Made by a program: the position numbers and the translations under genes
Source of the DNA: CBDBFH01 sp965204775
GTDB taxonomy: Bacteria > Pseudomonadota > Alphaproteobacteria > JAPOUT01 > G958296285
Assembly: GCA_965204775.1 (NCBI GenBank)
Contig: CBDBFH010000011.1
Coordinates: 1-64,000 of the forward strand
Length of the DNA: 64,000 bases
Reading direction: 5' to 3'
In this document: one piece after another, positions 30,365 to 38,881 of the stretch
Layout: the number at the start of each line of letters is the position of its first letter
How positions within the stretch are numbered: position 1 is the stretch's first letter
Notes under the pieces: generated by a model
Database searches by the model: none
What the model was told of the DNA's origin: nothing
The model's input: only the letters and a program-made list of their open reading frames with translations

Positions 30365-31034
30365 TTATTCCGAACCAGAGAGGGTGCTCGATATTGTGCG
30401 CCACCTGAATGGCAACGTCGGCGTTTATAAAATCGGAATCGAATTGCTCTGGAGATTCCCGGACATAATTTACAAGATCGCTGAAGAAAAAAACCAAGAA
30501 ATCAATCTTTTCATCGATGCCAAGTTGTTTGACATTCCCCGCACGGTCGAAGCCGCCGCGCGCCAGATTGCCCAAATCAACGCCAAATTTCTCACCGTTT
30601 ACGGCGACCCCGCCTGCATCCGCCCCGCCGCTCAAGCGGCGCGCGGTAGCCAGATGAAGATTCTTGCGGTGACCGCCCTGACCAGCCAGGAGGCAAGTCT
30701 CGGCCAGGTTTGCGACATGGCCGCCGCGGCCCAGGAGGCCGGAGCCGACGGCGTGATCGCCTCGGCCCGGGAGGCGAAGGCGATCCGGGAGCAATGCGGC
30801 AAGGGGTTTTTGATCGTCACCCCCGGCATTCGCCCGGCGGGCGCGCCCGCCCATCACCATCGGCGCACCGCCACCCCGGCGCAAGCGATTCGGGCCGGGG
30901 CCGATTATCTGGTGGTCGGGCGGCCCATTCTCGACGCCGACAGGCCGGTTCAGGCGGCGCAGGAAATCGTGCATGAAATGAGCGGCGCACTGGCGGCGCG
31001 ACAGCGCGTCCTTCCCGCCGGGTGGGCGGCTTAA
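30321..31034 (+). CDS. pyrF: Orotidine 5'-phosphate decarboxylase
   Basis: Last step of UMP synthesis. The 237-residue barrel has the substrate residues D15 (VVALD) and K37 (VYKIG), the catalytic D66-x-K68-x-x-D71 in FIDAKLFDIPRTV, and the phosphate loop VTPGIRP...YLVVGRPI. TTG at 30321 gives the normal N-terminus, preceded by AAGGGCGGGAC. Roughly the first 220 bp are near 40 percent GC and the rest near 70 percent, an abrupt step inside one gene. Its TAA overlaps the stop of the convergent Nudix gene. Confidence 0.93.
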   Translation: MIPAEAKEKLVVALDYSEPERVLDIVRHLNGNVGVYKIGIELLWRFPDIIYKIAEEKNQEINLFIDAKLFDIPRTVEAAARQIAQINAKFLTVYGDPACIRPAAQAARGSQMKILAVTALTSQEASLGQVCDMAAAAQEAGADGVIASAREAKAIREQCGKGFLIVTPGIRPAGAPAHHHRRTATPAQAIRAGADYLVVGRPILDADRPVQAAQEIVHEMSGALAARQRVLPAGWAA

Positions 31035-31543
31035 CGCCCGTTCTCCAGTTCTAGAACGGCGGCGCGGGCCGCGCCGGGGCCGATTCCCCGGTCGAAAAAA
31101 ACCTTCCGCCACAAATTGGCCGCATAGTAAATGCGCGGGCGCATCATCGCGCCATAGGCCCGGAAATTATCGGGGTGAATCCAGCGGCACTCGGTGATGT
31201 TCTCCTCAAGGCGCGGGCGCAGTTTCTCGCCGCGCCCGCCATAGTCCATCACAAACCACGCGGTCTTCTTGATATAGTCCCGCGCCTCATAAGACGTCTT
31301 ATGCCATGTCTGGCACAGGGGACAGATGATTTTCAGCTGATCCGGCTCAATGGCGGTCTCCTCGACGACCTCGCGCAATGCGGTCTGCTCGCGGCTGCTC
31401 CCCGCCTCGATCCGGCCCTTGGGCAGGTCCCAGCGCCCGCCCTTGAGAATGAACAGGGCCAGGCCGGCCCGGTTGACGACCAGCCCCCCGGCGGATTCCA
31501 GAACCGGCAGGCCGGCGGCCCGAATAAATCGCCCCTCGTCCAT
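31031..31543 (-). CDS. Nudix hydrolase
   Basis: Predicted pyrophosphohydrolase of 170 residues. The Nudix box spans 43-65 with the metal-binding REVVEE (57-62), but the box glutamate usually seven positions in is S49 and the late glycine is A64. The N-terminal AGGLVVNRAG and RWDLPKG strands fit the fold. The substrate cannot be told; relatives of this size include diphosphoinositol/diadenosine polyphosphate hydrolases. It follows ppk2 by 5 nt, suggesting a shared transcript. Its stop codon shares TTAA with the pyrF stop. Confidence 0.88.
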   Translation of the reverse strand: MDEGRFIRAAGLPVLESAGGLVVNRAGLALFILKGGRWDLPKGRIEAGSSREQTALREVVEETAIEPDQLKIICPLCQTWHKTSYEARDYIKKTAWFVMDYGGRGEKLRPRLEENITECRWIHPDNFRAYGAMMRPRIYYAANLWRKVFFDRGIGPGAARAAVLELENGR

Positions 31544-31548
31544 GCCGC

Positions 31549-32391
31549 CTACTCGGCCAGACCCGCCATCACCGCATATTGCTGCGCGCTCAAGCCCTTG
31601 AACTTGACCCCGTGCAGTTCGAACTCATAGTCCGTCTCGACCATCTCGCCGGTGAGGGGGACAAACGCCATCTTGTTGTGACGGACCAGATGGAGCATGC
31701 AGGTCAAGGCCGCCTCGCGCTTGGAATTCGAGTTGACCACCACCCAGGGCAAATGCGCCGAGGAGGTGCGCGCAAACATCTGCTCCTTATATTTTGAGAA
31801 GCGCTCCCATTTTCTCTGCGCCTTGAGATCGTTTTCGGAAATCTTCCAGTATTTCAGGGGATCGTGCAGCCGCCGGTTGAATCGGATCAGCTGGGTTTCG
31901 AGGTTGACGGACAGATAGAATTTGACCACATCGGTCCCCTGTTCGACGAGATTTTCCTCCCAGTCCACAACCTTTTTCATGAAATAGGTGTATTGCGATT
32001 TGGAGCAGTAGCCCATGGTCGGCTCGATCAGGGCGCGGGTGTACCAGGAGCGGTCGAAAAAGACGATCTCCCCCTGCCGGGGCATATGGATTTGATAGCG
32101 GCGGAACCAGTTTTTGGATTCCCTGTCGGAGGGAACGCCCAGTTCGACGACCCGGTAATGGCGGGGCATCATGTGCTCGACGCAGCGCTTGATGGTCGCG
32201 CCCTTGCCCGCCGCATCCCGGCCCTCAAAGACGATCGCGACTCGCCGCCCTTTGCGCACCACGTTCTGCTGCCAGCGCAGGAGCTCGTATTGGAGGCGGC
32301 GCTTTTCGATCTGGTAGGAGACGGCCCGTATTTTCCGGTAGGGGGTGGCCAGGCGGCTGACCGTGCCTTTGGGTTTTTTGGTCTTCGTCAT
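31549..32391 (-). CDS. ppk2: Polyphosphate kinase 2 family protein
   Basis: Uses polyphosphate to phosphorylate nucleotides. The 280-residue single-domain (class I-size) protein has Walker A GRDAAGKG (57-64), the PPK2 motif DRSWY (113-117), a RRxxDPLKxWKxSxxD-like segment (RRLHDPLKYWKISEND) and WVVVNSNSKREA. ATG at 32391 (MTKTKKPKG) is chosen; the open frame upstream to 32784 is antisense to dapB and low-complexity. It forms a two-gene unit with the Nudix gene and is divergent from dapB. Nucleotide preference is not predictable here. Confidence 0.94.
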   Translation of the reverse strand: MTKTKKPKGTVSRLATPYRKIRAVSYQIEKRRLQYELLRWQQNVVRKGRRVAIVFEGRDAAGKGATIKRCVEHMMPRHYRVVELGVPSDRESKNWFRRYQIHMPRQGEIVFFDRSWYTRALIEPTMGYCSKSQYTYFMKKVVDWEENLVEQGTDVVKFYLSVNLETQLIRFNRRLHDPLKYWKISENDLKAQRKWERFSKYKEQMFARTSSAHLPWVVVNSNSKREAALTCMLHLVRHNKMAFVPLTGEMVETDYEFELHGVKFKGLSAQQYAVMAGLAE

Positions 32392-32515
32392 CGGCAAAAG
32401 CGCCGGAGCGGGGGGGCAAAAAGGGCGGCGCGCCGGAAAACTATAGGGCGGCGATGACCGGGCGGTCAAGGCGGCGGGATTGCCCGGCCCGGCGCGAGCT
32501 TTTATGGTTCGGGTC

Positions 32516-33355
32516 ATGGCGGGAGCAAAAGCAAAAGCGCGCGCCGGGCCGATGCCGGTGATCGTCGCCGGGGCGGCGGGCCGGATGGGCCGCGCGGTGG
32601 TGCGCGCCGCGCACGGGCGGCGCGACCTGCGTCTGGCCGGGGCGCTGGAGGCGGGCGGGGCGGCGGAGCTGGGCCGCGATGCCGGGCTGATTGCCGGGAT
32701 TGCCCGGCTGGGCCTTCCCCTGCGCGCCGATGCCGCGCAACTGCTGGCGCAGGCCGGACCCGGCGCGGGCCTGATCGATTTCACCGCCGCCGGGGCCAGC
32801 GGCGGGCTGGCGCGCGAAGCCGCGCGAAGCCGCGCGGTTTATGTCGTCGGCACGACCGGCCTGACCGCCGCCGACCGCCGGGCGATCACCGCCGCCGCCC
32901 GGCGCGTGGCGGTTATTCAATCTGAAAATATGAGTCCGGGCCTCACCGTGCTCGCCGAACTGGTCCGCCGCACCGCCCAGACGCTGGGGCCGGACTGGGA
33001 CATCGAGATCGGCGAAATCCACCACCGCGCCAAGATCGACGCCCCTTCCGGAACCGCGCTTTTGCTGGGCCGGGCCGCCGCGCAAGGCCGGGGCCGCAAA
33101 TTGGAGTCGCTCAAGGCCGTGCGGGCCGGCAACCGGGCGCGCCGGGCCGGCCAGATCGGCTTTGCTTCATTGCGCGGCGGAACCTTGCGCGGCCAGCATG
33201 ACGTCATCTTCGCCGGGACGCAGGAGCATCTGCGTTTGAGCCACAGCGCCGAGGATCGAAGCATTTTCGCCGCCGGCGCGCTGCGCGCCGCCCTGTGGGG
33301 GCGCGCGCGCCGGCCCGGCCTCTATACGATGCGCGACGTCTTGAATCTGACATGA
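32516..33355 (+). CDS. dapB: 4-hydroxy-tetrahydrodipicolinate reductase
   Basis: Reductase of the lysine/diaminopimelate pathway. The NAD(P) motif is VAGAAGRMGRAVV, with VGTTGL next, then SENMSPG in place of the more usual N-x-S-x-G, and the substrate/catalytic motif EIHHRAKIDAPSGTAL (H-H-x3-K). The start is uncertain: ATG at 32504, 32516 or 32552 are all in frame, and the conserved fold begins at 32552. The gpmA start overlaps its stop by 4 nt. It is divergent from ppk2. Confidence 0.95.
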   Translation: MAGAKAKARAGPMPVIVAGAAGRMGRAVVRAAHGRRDLRLAGALEAGGAAELGRDAGLIAGIARLGLPLRADAAQLLAQAGPGAGLIDFTAAGASGGLAREAARSRAVYVVGTTGLTAADRRAITAAARRVAVIQSENMSPGLTVLAELVRRTAQTLGPDWDIEIGEIHHRAKIDAPSGTALLLGRAAAQGRGRKLESLKAVRAGNRARRAGQIGFASLRGGTLRGQHDVIFAGTQEHLRLSHSAEDRSIFAAGALRAALWGRARRPGLYTMRDVLNLT

Positions 33356-33981
33356 CCGGCGCTCTTGTCCTGATCCGTCACGGCGAAAGCGAGTGGAATG
33401 CGCGCAATCTGTTCACCGGCTGGCGCGACATCGGCCTCTCCCCCAGGGGCCGCGCGCAGGCCCGCGCCGCCGGGCGGCGGCTGGCGGCGCGATCCGTTCG
33501 ATTCGATCTGGCCTTTGCCTCCGCCCTGATCCGGGCGCAAGAGACCTGCACGCTGGTCTTGCGGGAAGTCGGGCAGCCAGCGCTGGCGATGCGCTGCGCG
33601 GCCGCCCTCAACGAGCGCGATTATGGCGGCCTTTCCGGCATGGACAAGGATGCGGCGCGGGCGAAATGGGGAGCGGAGCAGGTTCATCGCTGGCGGCGCG
33701 GCTGGGCCGACCGACCGCCGGGCGGCGAGAGTTTGAAAGACACCGCCGCGCGCGTCAGCGACTGTTATGAGCAAGAGATCGCGCCGGAGCTGGAGAAAGG
33801 CCGGACGATTCTGATCTGCGCCCACGGCAATTCCCTGCGCGCTCTTGTTCAGAAACTGGAGGAGATTCCGGTGGAGGAGATTTCCGGTCTGAACATCGCC
33901 ACCGGCGAGATTTATCTCTACCGGATCGGCGCCGGGGGGCAGGTCCGGGAGCGCAAGATTTTGCCGCCGGAAGAGGCCTGA
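33352..33981 (+). CDS. gpmA: 2,3-bisphosphoglycerate-dependent phosphoglycerate mutase
   Basis: Glycolytic interconversion of 3- and 2-phosphoglycerate. The 209-residue protein carries the phosphohistidine motif LIRHGESEWN (H10), FTGWRDIGLS, NERDYGGLSGMDK, GGESLKDTAARV and the second active-site His in CAHGNSLRALV. ATG at 33352 overlaps the dapB stop (ATGA). The last 64 bp overlap the convergent Ada-like gene. Confidence 0.96.
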   Translation: MTGALVLIRHGESEWNARNLFTGWRDIGLSPRGRAQARAAGRRLAARSVRFDLAFASALIRAQETCTLVLREVGQPALAMRCAAALNERDYGGLSGMDKDAARAKWGAEQVHRWRRGWADRPPGGESLKDTAARVSDCYEQEIAPELEKGRTILICAHGNSLRALVQKLEEIPVEEISGLNIATGEIYLYRIGAGGQVRERKILPPEEA

Positions 33982-34895
33982 CCGCCGTCCGGACGGCTTT
34001 CGAAGGCGAGCATGGCGCGCTTGCGGATCAGGCCCCAGTGATAGCCGCCAAGCCCGCCGTCGGCGCGGCAGACGCGGTGGCAGGGGACAATATAGGAGAG
34101 CGGGTTGCGCCCGACCGCCGATCCGACCGCGCGCGCCGCGCCGGGCGCGCCCAGCTGGCGGGCCAGCGCGCCATAGGTGACCCGCGCGCCCTCCGGGACG
34201 GCGAGCAGCGCCTGCCAGACCCGCAGATCAAAGCCGGAGCCGATCAGGATCAAACTGATCGTCTCCGGCCCGCCGCCCTCGCGGACTCCAAACAGGGCTT
34301 CGGCATAGGGGCCGGTGCGCTCCGGGGCAGAAAGATACGCCGCGTTGGGCCAGCGCGCCTTCATATCGGCGAGCGCGGCGGCCTGCGCGGCGCGGCCCGG
34401 ATCGGCGAAGGCCAGGCCGCAAAGGCCGCGCGCCGTCGCCATCGCCAGACACGCGCCGAAGGGGGAATCATGAAACCCCCAGAAAATCTCAAGACCCGCC
34501 CCTCCGGCCTTGTAGACGCCGGGGGTCATCGCCTCGCGGGCGAGGAACAGATCATGCAGCCGGGACGGCCCGGACAGGCCGCTGTCCAGCGCCGCCTCCA
34601 GCACGCTCGCCTGATCGCGCAAGGCGGCGCGGGCGCGCTCGAAGGTCAGCGCCTGCAGAAAGTCGTGCGGCGTCATCGCCGCCCAGCGCCGGAACAGGCG
34701 GTGAAAATGATGCGCGCTCAACCCGGCATGGGCGGCAACCTGCGCCAGATCGGGCCGGGCCGGAAAGGCGCGGACGAGAAAGTCAATCGCCCGCGCCACC
34801 CGCAGATAATCGCGCGCCTGCGCGCCCGGCGGCGGCCAGGCCTCTTCTCCGGCGGGCGGTTCTTCGGCGCGGCGAACAGAAGCGGGTAAAGGCAT
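33918..34895 (-). CDS. AraC-type HTH / O6-methylguanine-DNA methyltransferase fusion (Ada-like)
   Basis: Suicidal DNA-repair methyltransferase fused to an AraC-family DNA-binding domain. In the 325-residue reading from ATG 34895, an HTH spans about 33-125 (DLAQVAAHAGLSAHHFHRLFRR). A linker domain is followed by the methyltransferase domain with acceptor C272 in PCHRV and the RAVGSAVGRNP helix. The N-terminal Ada zinc domain that senses methylphosphotriesters in E. coli Ada is absent. Alternative starts are ATG 34913 and 34958. GGGAG precedes 34895 at a long spacing. Confidence 0.92.
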   Translation of the reverse strand: MPLPASVRRAEEPPAGEEAWPPPGAQARDYLRVARAIDFLVRAFPARPDLAQVAAHAGLSAHHFHRLFRRWAAMTPHDFLQALTFERARAALRDQASVLEAALDSGLSGPSRLHDLFLAREAMTPGVYKAGGAGLEIFWGFHDSPFGACLAMATARGLCGLAFADPGRAAQAAALADMKARWPNAAYLSAPERTGPYAEALFGVREGGGPETISLILIGSGFDLRVWQALLAVPEGARVTYGALARQLGAPGAARAVGSAVGRNPLSYIVPCHRVCRADGGLGGYHWGLIRKRAMLAFESRPDGGQASSGGKILRSRTCPPAPIR

Positions 34896-35029
34896 GGCGC
34901 AACGTTCTCCCATCAGCGCAATCGGCTGATTAAACCGCGCCAGCGGCGACGCCGCCACCCGATTCTTGCTTTGAAGGGCGGAACCGGGCAGGGTCGGGCC
35001 TTCCGTTAACCGGCGCCGATTTCCCGCTC

Positions 35030-35680
35030 ATGCCCGCTCCTCTGTCTGCCGCCCGGATTCGCGCCTTTTATCGCCGCCTCGCCCAGGCGCGGCCCGCACC
35101 GCGCGGCGAGCTGGACTACACCAATCCCTTTACGCTTCTGGTCGCAGTCGTCCTGTCGGCGCAGGCGACCGACAAGGGCGTCAACAAGGCGACCCCGGCC
35201 CTGTTCGCCCGCGCCGACAGCCCGGAGAAAATGATCGCCCTGGGCGAGACGCGCCTGCGCGGCCTGATCAAGACCATCGGCCTGTTCCGGGGCAAGGCCC
35301 GGAACATCATCGCCCTGTCCAAAATCCTGTGCGCGGCGCATGGCGGCCAGGTTCCGCGCCGCCGCGAAGCGCTGGAGGCGCTGCCCGGCGTCGGGCGCAA
35401 GACGGCCAATGTCGTCCTCAACATCGCCTTTGGCCAGCCGGTGATTGCGGTCGACACCCATGTCTTCCGGGTCGCCAACCGCACCGGCCTGGCCCCGGGG
35501 GCGACGGTGCGCGCGGTCGAGGAGGCGCTGGCGCAGCGCACCCCCAAAGCCTTCCGCGCCCATGCCCATCACTGGCTGATCTTGCACGGGCGCTATATCT
35601 GCAAGGCGCGCCGGCCCGGCTGCCCCTCATGCCCGGTCGAGAGTCTGTGCGGCTATCAGGCCAAGACGCTGGCCGCGTGA
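35030..35680 (+). CDS. nth: Endonuclease III
   Basis: DNA glycosylase/AP lyase for oxidised pyrimidines. The helix-hairpin-helix LPGVGRKTANVV carries the Schiff-base K124, the catalytic Asp is D142 (VDTHVFRV), and the [4Fe-4S] cysteines C191, C198, C201 and C207 have the expected C-x6-C-x2-C-x5-C spacing. The 216-residue length is standard. The kinase gene follows after 19 bp. The 134-bp gap to the divergent Ada-like gene pairs two DNA-repair genes. Confidence 0.97.
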   Translation: MPAPLSAARIRAFYRRLAQARPAPRGELDYTNPFTLLVAVVLSAQATDKGVNKATPALFARADSPEKMIALGETRLRGLIKTIGLFRGKARNIIALSKILCAAHGGQVPRRREALEALPGVGRKTANVVLNIAFGQPVIAVDTHVFRVANRTGLAPGATVRAVEEALAQRTPKAFRAHAHHWLILHGRYICKARRPGCPSCPVESLCGYQAKTLAA

Positions 35681-35699
35681 CCGGAAAGAGGGGGGTTCC

Positions 35700-36728
35700 A
35701 TGAGCGACGAAACGCAGGCCGAATTGCTCGGGCTGGGCAACGCCCTGCTGGATGTGGTGGCCGAGGTTGAGGAGGGCTTCCTTGCCCGGATCGGGGTCGA
35801 GAAGGGGGCGATGACCATGATCGGGGAGGCGCGCGGAGAGGAGATCCACCGCGCGCTGGAGGCGCAGGCCGAGTTGTCGGGGGGCGCGGTCGCCAACACT
35901 TTGGCGGCCCTGGCCGGGATGGGCGCGCGAACCCGCTTTGCCGGAATCGTCGCACAGGACGGGGCGGGGCGGCGCTTCCGCGCCGATCTGACGGCGCAAG
36001 GGGTGGAATTCGTTGGCGCGGTCCGGGCGCAAGGCCCTCCGACCGGGCGTTGTCTGGTCATGGTCACCCCCGACGCGCAACGCTCAATGGCGACCTTTCT
36101 GGGCGCGGGCGCGACGCTTACGGGCGGCGATCTTGCGCCCGCCGCCTTCGCCGGGGTGCGGATCGTCTATGCCGAAGCCTATCTGTGGGATGCGCCGCAG
36201 GGCCGCGCGGCGGTCTGCCGGGCGGCGCAACTGGCTGAAAAAACCGGCGCGCGCTTCGCCCTCAATCTCTCCGATCCGCTTTGCGTTGCGCGCCACCGCG
36301 CCGGTTTGCGCAACTTCGCCCAGCGCAAGGCGGCCATCCTGATCGCCAATCAGGCGGAAATCTGCGCTTTCCACCAAACCGAAAGCTTCGCCGAGGCGCT
36401 GGACGCCTCCCGCGCCCTTGATCTGGATTATACGGCGCTGACCCGCTCCGAGCGAGGGGCGGTGGTTTTTGACCGGGATGGCTGTTTCGCGATTCCGGCC
36501 CGCCCGGTGGCGCAGGTTCTGGATACGACCGGGGCGGGCGATCTGTTCGCCGCCGGGTTTCTTCACCGCCTCCTGGCCGGCGATGATGTGCGCCAGGCGG
36601 GACAGGCGGGCGCGGCGGCGGCAGCGGTGATTTTGGGGCAATTCGGCGCGCGCCCCGGACGGGCCGCGCTGCAAAGCCTGGCCGGGGCGGATCAGGACTT
36701 GCGCAGCCAGACCTCGCCGACCGAGTGA
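35700..36728 (+). CDS. PfkB-family carbohydrate/nucleoside kinase
   Basis: Ribokinase-fold kinase of 342 residues resembling the adenosine-kinase-like proteins of alphaproteobacteria. It begins LLGLGNALLDVVAEV, has GGAVANTLAALAGMGA for substrate binding, and the anion hole with catalytic Asp in LDTTGAGDLFAAGFLHRL (about 276-293). Substrate (adenosine, a sugar or another nucleoside) is not certain. Its last 37 bp overlap the convergent coaA. Ribosome-binding AAAGAGGGGGG lies just before ATG 35700. Confidence 0.9.
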   Translation: MSDETQAELLGLGNALLDVVAEVEEGFLARIGVEKGAMTMIGEARGEEIHRALEAQAELSGGAVANTLAALAGMGARTRFAGIVAQDGAGRRFRADLTAQGVEFVGAVRAQGPPTGRCLVMVTPDAQRSMATFLGAGATLTGGDLAPAAFAGVRIVYAEAYLWDAPQGRAAVCRAAQLAEKTGARFALNLSDPLCVARHRAGLRNFAQRKAAILIANQAEICAFHQTESFAEALDASRALDLDYTALTRSERGAVVFDRDGCFAIPARPVAQVLDTTGAGDLFAAGFLHRLLAGDDVRQAGQAGAAAAAVILGQFGARPGRAALQSLAGADQDLRSQTSPTE

Positions 36729-37678
36729 TCGGCGCGCTTGGACAAAATCAAATCGGCCCGCGCGCGGGTCGGCAGGATGTTGCGCATCAGATTGGGCCGG
36801 TTGATTTCCTTCCAGAAGCGCTGCGCAACCCGCGCCGCCTCTTTTTTGGGCAGCGTGGCGTAGCGGTGGAAATAGGCTTCGGGGTCGCGGAAGGCGGTGG
36901 CGCGCAAACTCAAAAAGCGCTCAATGTACCAGTTGCGGAGGATTGGCGCCTCGGCGTCCAGATAGATTGAGAAGTCGAAAAAATCGGAGACGAAAGGGGT
37001 CTGCCCCTGCCCGGCGCGGGCCGGCGGCTGGAGCACGTTGAGGCCCTCCAGAATGACGATGTCAGGCCGGGCAACCTCGATCTCCTCGCCGGGCACGATG
37101 TCATAGGACTGATGGGAATAGACCGGGGCGCGCACCCGGCGGCAGCCCGATTTGAGCGCGGCGACGAAGCGCAGCAGGCGGGGCAGGTCGAAACTTTCCG
37201 GCCAACCTTTGCGCTGCATCAGGCCGCGCGCTTCCAAAACGGCGTTGGGGTGGAGAAAGCCGTCGGTGGTCACCAGCGCCACCCTGGGATGATCGGGCCA
37301 GCGCGCCAGCAACAGGCGCAGCAGGCGCGCGGTGGTGCTCTTGCCGACCGCGACGCTCCCGGCAAGGCCGATCAGGTAAGGCGTCTTGATCCCGCCCTGG
37401 CCCAAAAAGCGGTGGCGGGCGCGGTGCAGATGCTGCGCAGCCGCGACATGCAGATTGAGCAGGCGCGAGAGGGGCAGGTAAATCTCGCAGACCTCCTCCA
37501 GACGGATCGTCTCGCCGCGCCCGCGCAACCCGGCCAGTTCCTCTTCGCTCAAAGGCAAGGGGGTTTCGGCGCGCAGCCGCCCCCATTCCGGGCCGGAGAA
37601 GCGGCGAAAGGGAGAAAGGCGCGCCGCGCGGACCGGCGGGTCCAGCGCGATCGGGCGCAGGGCCGGCGCGGGACTCAT
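36692..37678 (-). CDS. coaA: Type I pantothenate kinase
   Basis: First step of coenzyme A synthesis. The 328-residue protein has Walker A GSVAVGKST (107-115), TTDGFLHPN, SHQSYDIVPGE and IVILEGLNVLQ, all typical of bacterial CoaA. ATG at 37678 lies 10 nt past the hisE stop; upstream in-frame codons fall inside hisE. In alphaproteobacteria coaA commonly follows hisE, as here. Confidence 0.97.
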   Translation of the reverse strand: MSPAPALRPIALDPPVRAARLSPFRRFSGPEWGRLRAETPLPLSEEELAGLRGRGETIRLEEVCEIYLPLSRLLNLHVAAAQHLHRARHRFLGQGGIKTPYLIGLAGSVAVGKSTTARLLRLLLARWPDHPRVALVTTDGFLHPNAVLEARGLMQRKGWPESFDLPRLLRFVAALKSGCRRVRAPVYSHQSYDIVPGEEIEVARPDIVILEGLNVLQPPARAGQGQTPFVSDFFDFSIYLDAEAPILRNWYIERFLSLRATAFRDPEAYFHRYATLPKKEAARVAQRFWKEINRPNLMRNILPTRARADLILSKRADHSVGEVWLRKS

Positions 37679-37688
37679 CGCCGGAGCC

Positions 37689-38003
37689 TCACAGCCCTCT
37701 GGCGGCGCGCCCGCGCTGGGCCAATTCCTCATAGACGGCCTGCGGCTTGATCCCGCTGGCCGCCAGCAGAACCAGCCAGTGATAGATCAGATCGGCGGAT
37801 TCGGCGATCACCGCCTCACGCTCGCCGGCAACCGCCGCCAGCAGCGTCTCCAGCGCCTCCTCGCCCAGTTTGCGCGCACAGCGCGCAACCCCGCTCTCCA
37901 GCAGATCCGCCGTATAGGAGTGAGCCGAATCCTCCCCGCGCCGCGCTTTGATCACGGCAAACAGGCGATCAATCTCCAACCCGTTTCGCGCTTGGTCTTT
38001 CAT
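37689..38003 (-). CDS. hisE: Phosphoribosyl-ATP pyrophosphohydrolase
   Basis: Second step of histidine synthesis. The 104-residue alpha-helical MazG-like protein has SYTADLLESGVARCARKLGEEALETLLAA and AESADLIYHWLVLLAA, the metal-binding EExxE/ExxD helices. It is a stand-alone HisE; the cyclohydrolase hisI is not adjacent and not in the window. A 107-bp gap to hisF holds a GCCGGG/CCCGGC hairpin at 38038-38057. Confidence 0.95.
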   Translation of the reverse strand: MKDQARNGLEIDRLFAVIKARRGEDSAHSYTADLLESGVARCARKLGEEALETLLAAVAGEREAVIAESADLIYHWLVLLAASGIKPQAVYEELAQRGRAARGL

Positions 38004-38110
38004 CGCCCCTTCCCCCGCCTCTTTTCCACCGCGCCGCGCCGGGAGGCCGCCCCCGGCTCAGCAAAGAATAAAGAAGCCCGGACCGCCGCGCCAGTCTTCT
38101 GCGCCCGGCC

Positions 38111-38881
38111 TCACCGCCGGACCGGCAGCCCGGCGGCGGCCAGATGCGCCTTGGCCGCGCCAATCGTTTGATCGCCGAAGTGAAAGATCGAAGCGGCGAG
38201 CACCGCGCTGGCATGGCCGTCACGGGCGGCGGCGACCAGATGATCCAGCGTCCCCGCCCCCCCGGAGGCGATCACCGGCACCGGAACCGCGTCGCTGACC
38301 GCGCGCAGAAGGGCAAGGTCGAAGCCGCGGCGCGTCCCGTCGCGGTCCATCGAGGTGAGCAGAATCTCGCCCGCGCCCCGCGCGACCGCCGCGCGCGCGA
38401 AGGCCAGCGCCTCCAGACCGGTGGGCCGCCGCCCGCCATGCGTGAAAATCTCATAACCCCGCGCCCCGCCCCCCGCAGCCCGCACGCGCACGTCAAGGGC
38501 CAGGACAATGCACTGACTGCCGAAGCGGCGCGCCGCCGCTTCGATCAGGCCGGGGTTTTGAATCGCCGCGGTGTTGATCGCAACCTTGTCCGCCCCGGCG
38601 AGCAGGGCGGCGCGCACATCCTCGACCCCGCGAATCCCGCCGCCGACGGTCAGCGGCATGAAGCAGGCCTGCGCGGTGCGGCGCACGACATCGAGCATCG
38701 TCGCCCGGCCTTCATGGCTGGCGGCGATATCAAGAAAGCACAACTCGTCGGCCCCCGCCGCATCGAGGCGGCGGGCGCTTTCGACCGGATCGCCGGCGTC
38801 GCGCAGATTCTCGAAGCGCACCCCCTTGACCACCCGGCCCGCGCGCACATCCAGACATGGGATCAGGCGCAGTTTCAGCAC
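38111..38881 (-). CDS. hisF: Imidazole glycerol phosphate synthase, cyclase subunit HisF
   Basis: TIM-barrel cyclase that uses ammonia from HisH to make IGP and AICAR. The 256-residue protein starts LRLIPCLDVRAGRVVKG with the catalytic D11, and has LTVGGGIR, VLALDVR with the second catalytic Asp near 130, and IASGGAG. The hisA stop lies 7 nt inside its start, so the two are coupled. Confidence 0.98.
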   Translation of the reverse strand: MLKLRLIPCLDVRAGRVVKGVRFENLRDAGDPVESARRLDAAGADELCFLDIAASHEGRATMLDVVRRTAQACFMPLTVGGGIRGVEDVRAALLAGADKVAINTAAIQNPGLIEAAARRFGSQCIVLALDVRVRAAGGGARGYEIFTHGGRRPTGLEALAFARAAVARGAGEILLTSMDRDGTRRGFDLALLRAVSDAVPVPVIASGGAGTLDHLVAAARDGHASAVLAASIFHFGDQTIGAAKAHLAAAGLPVRR

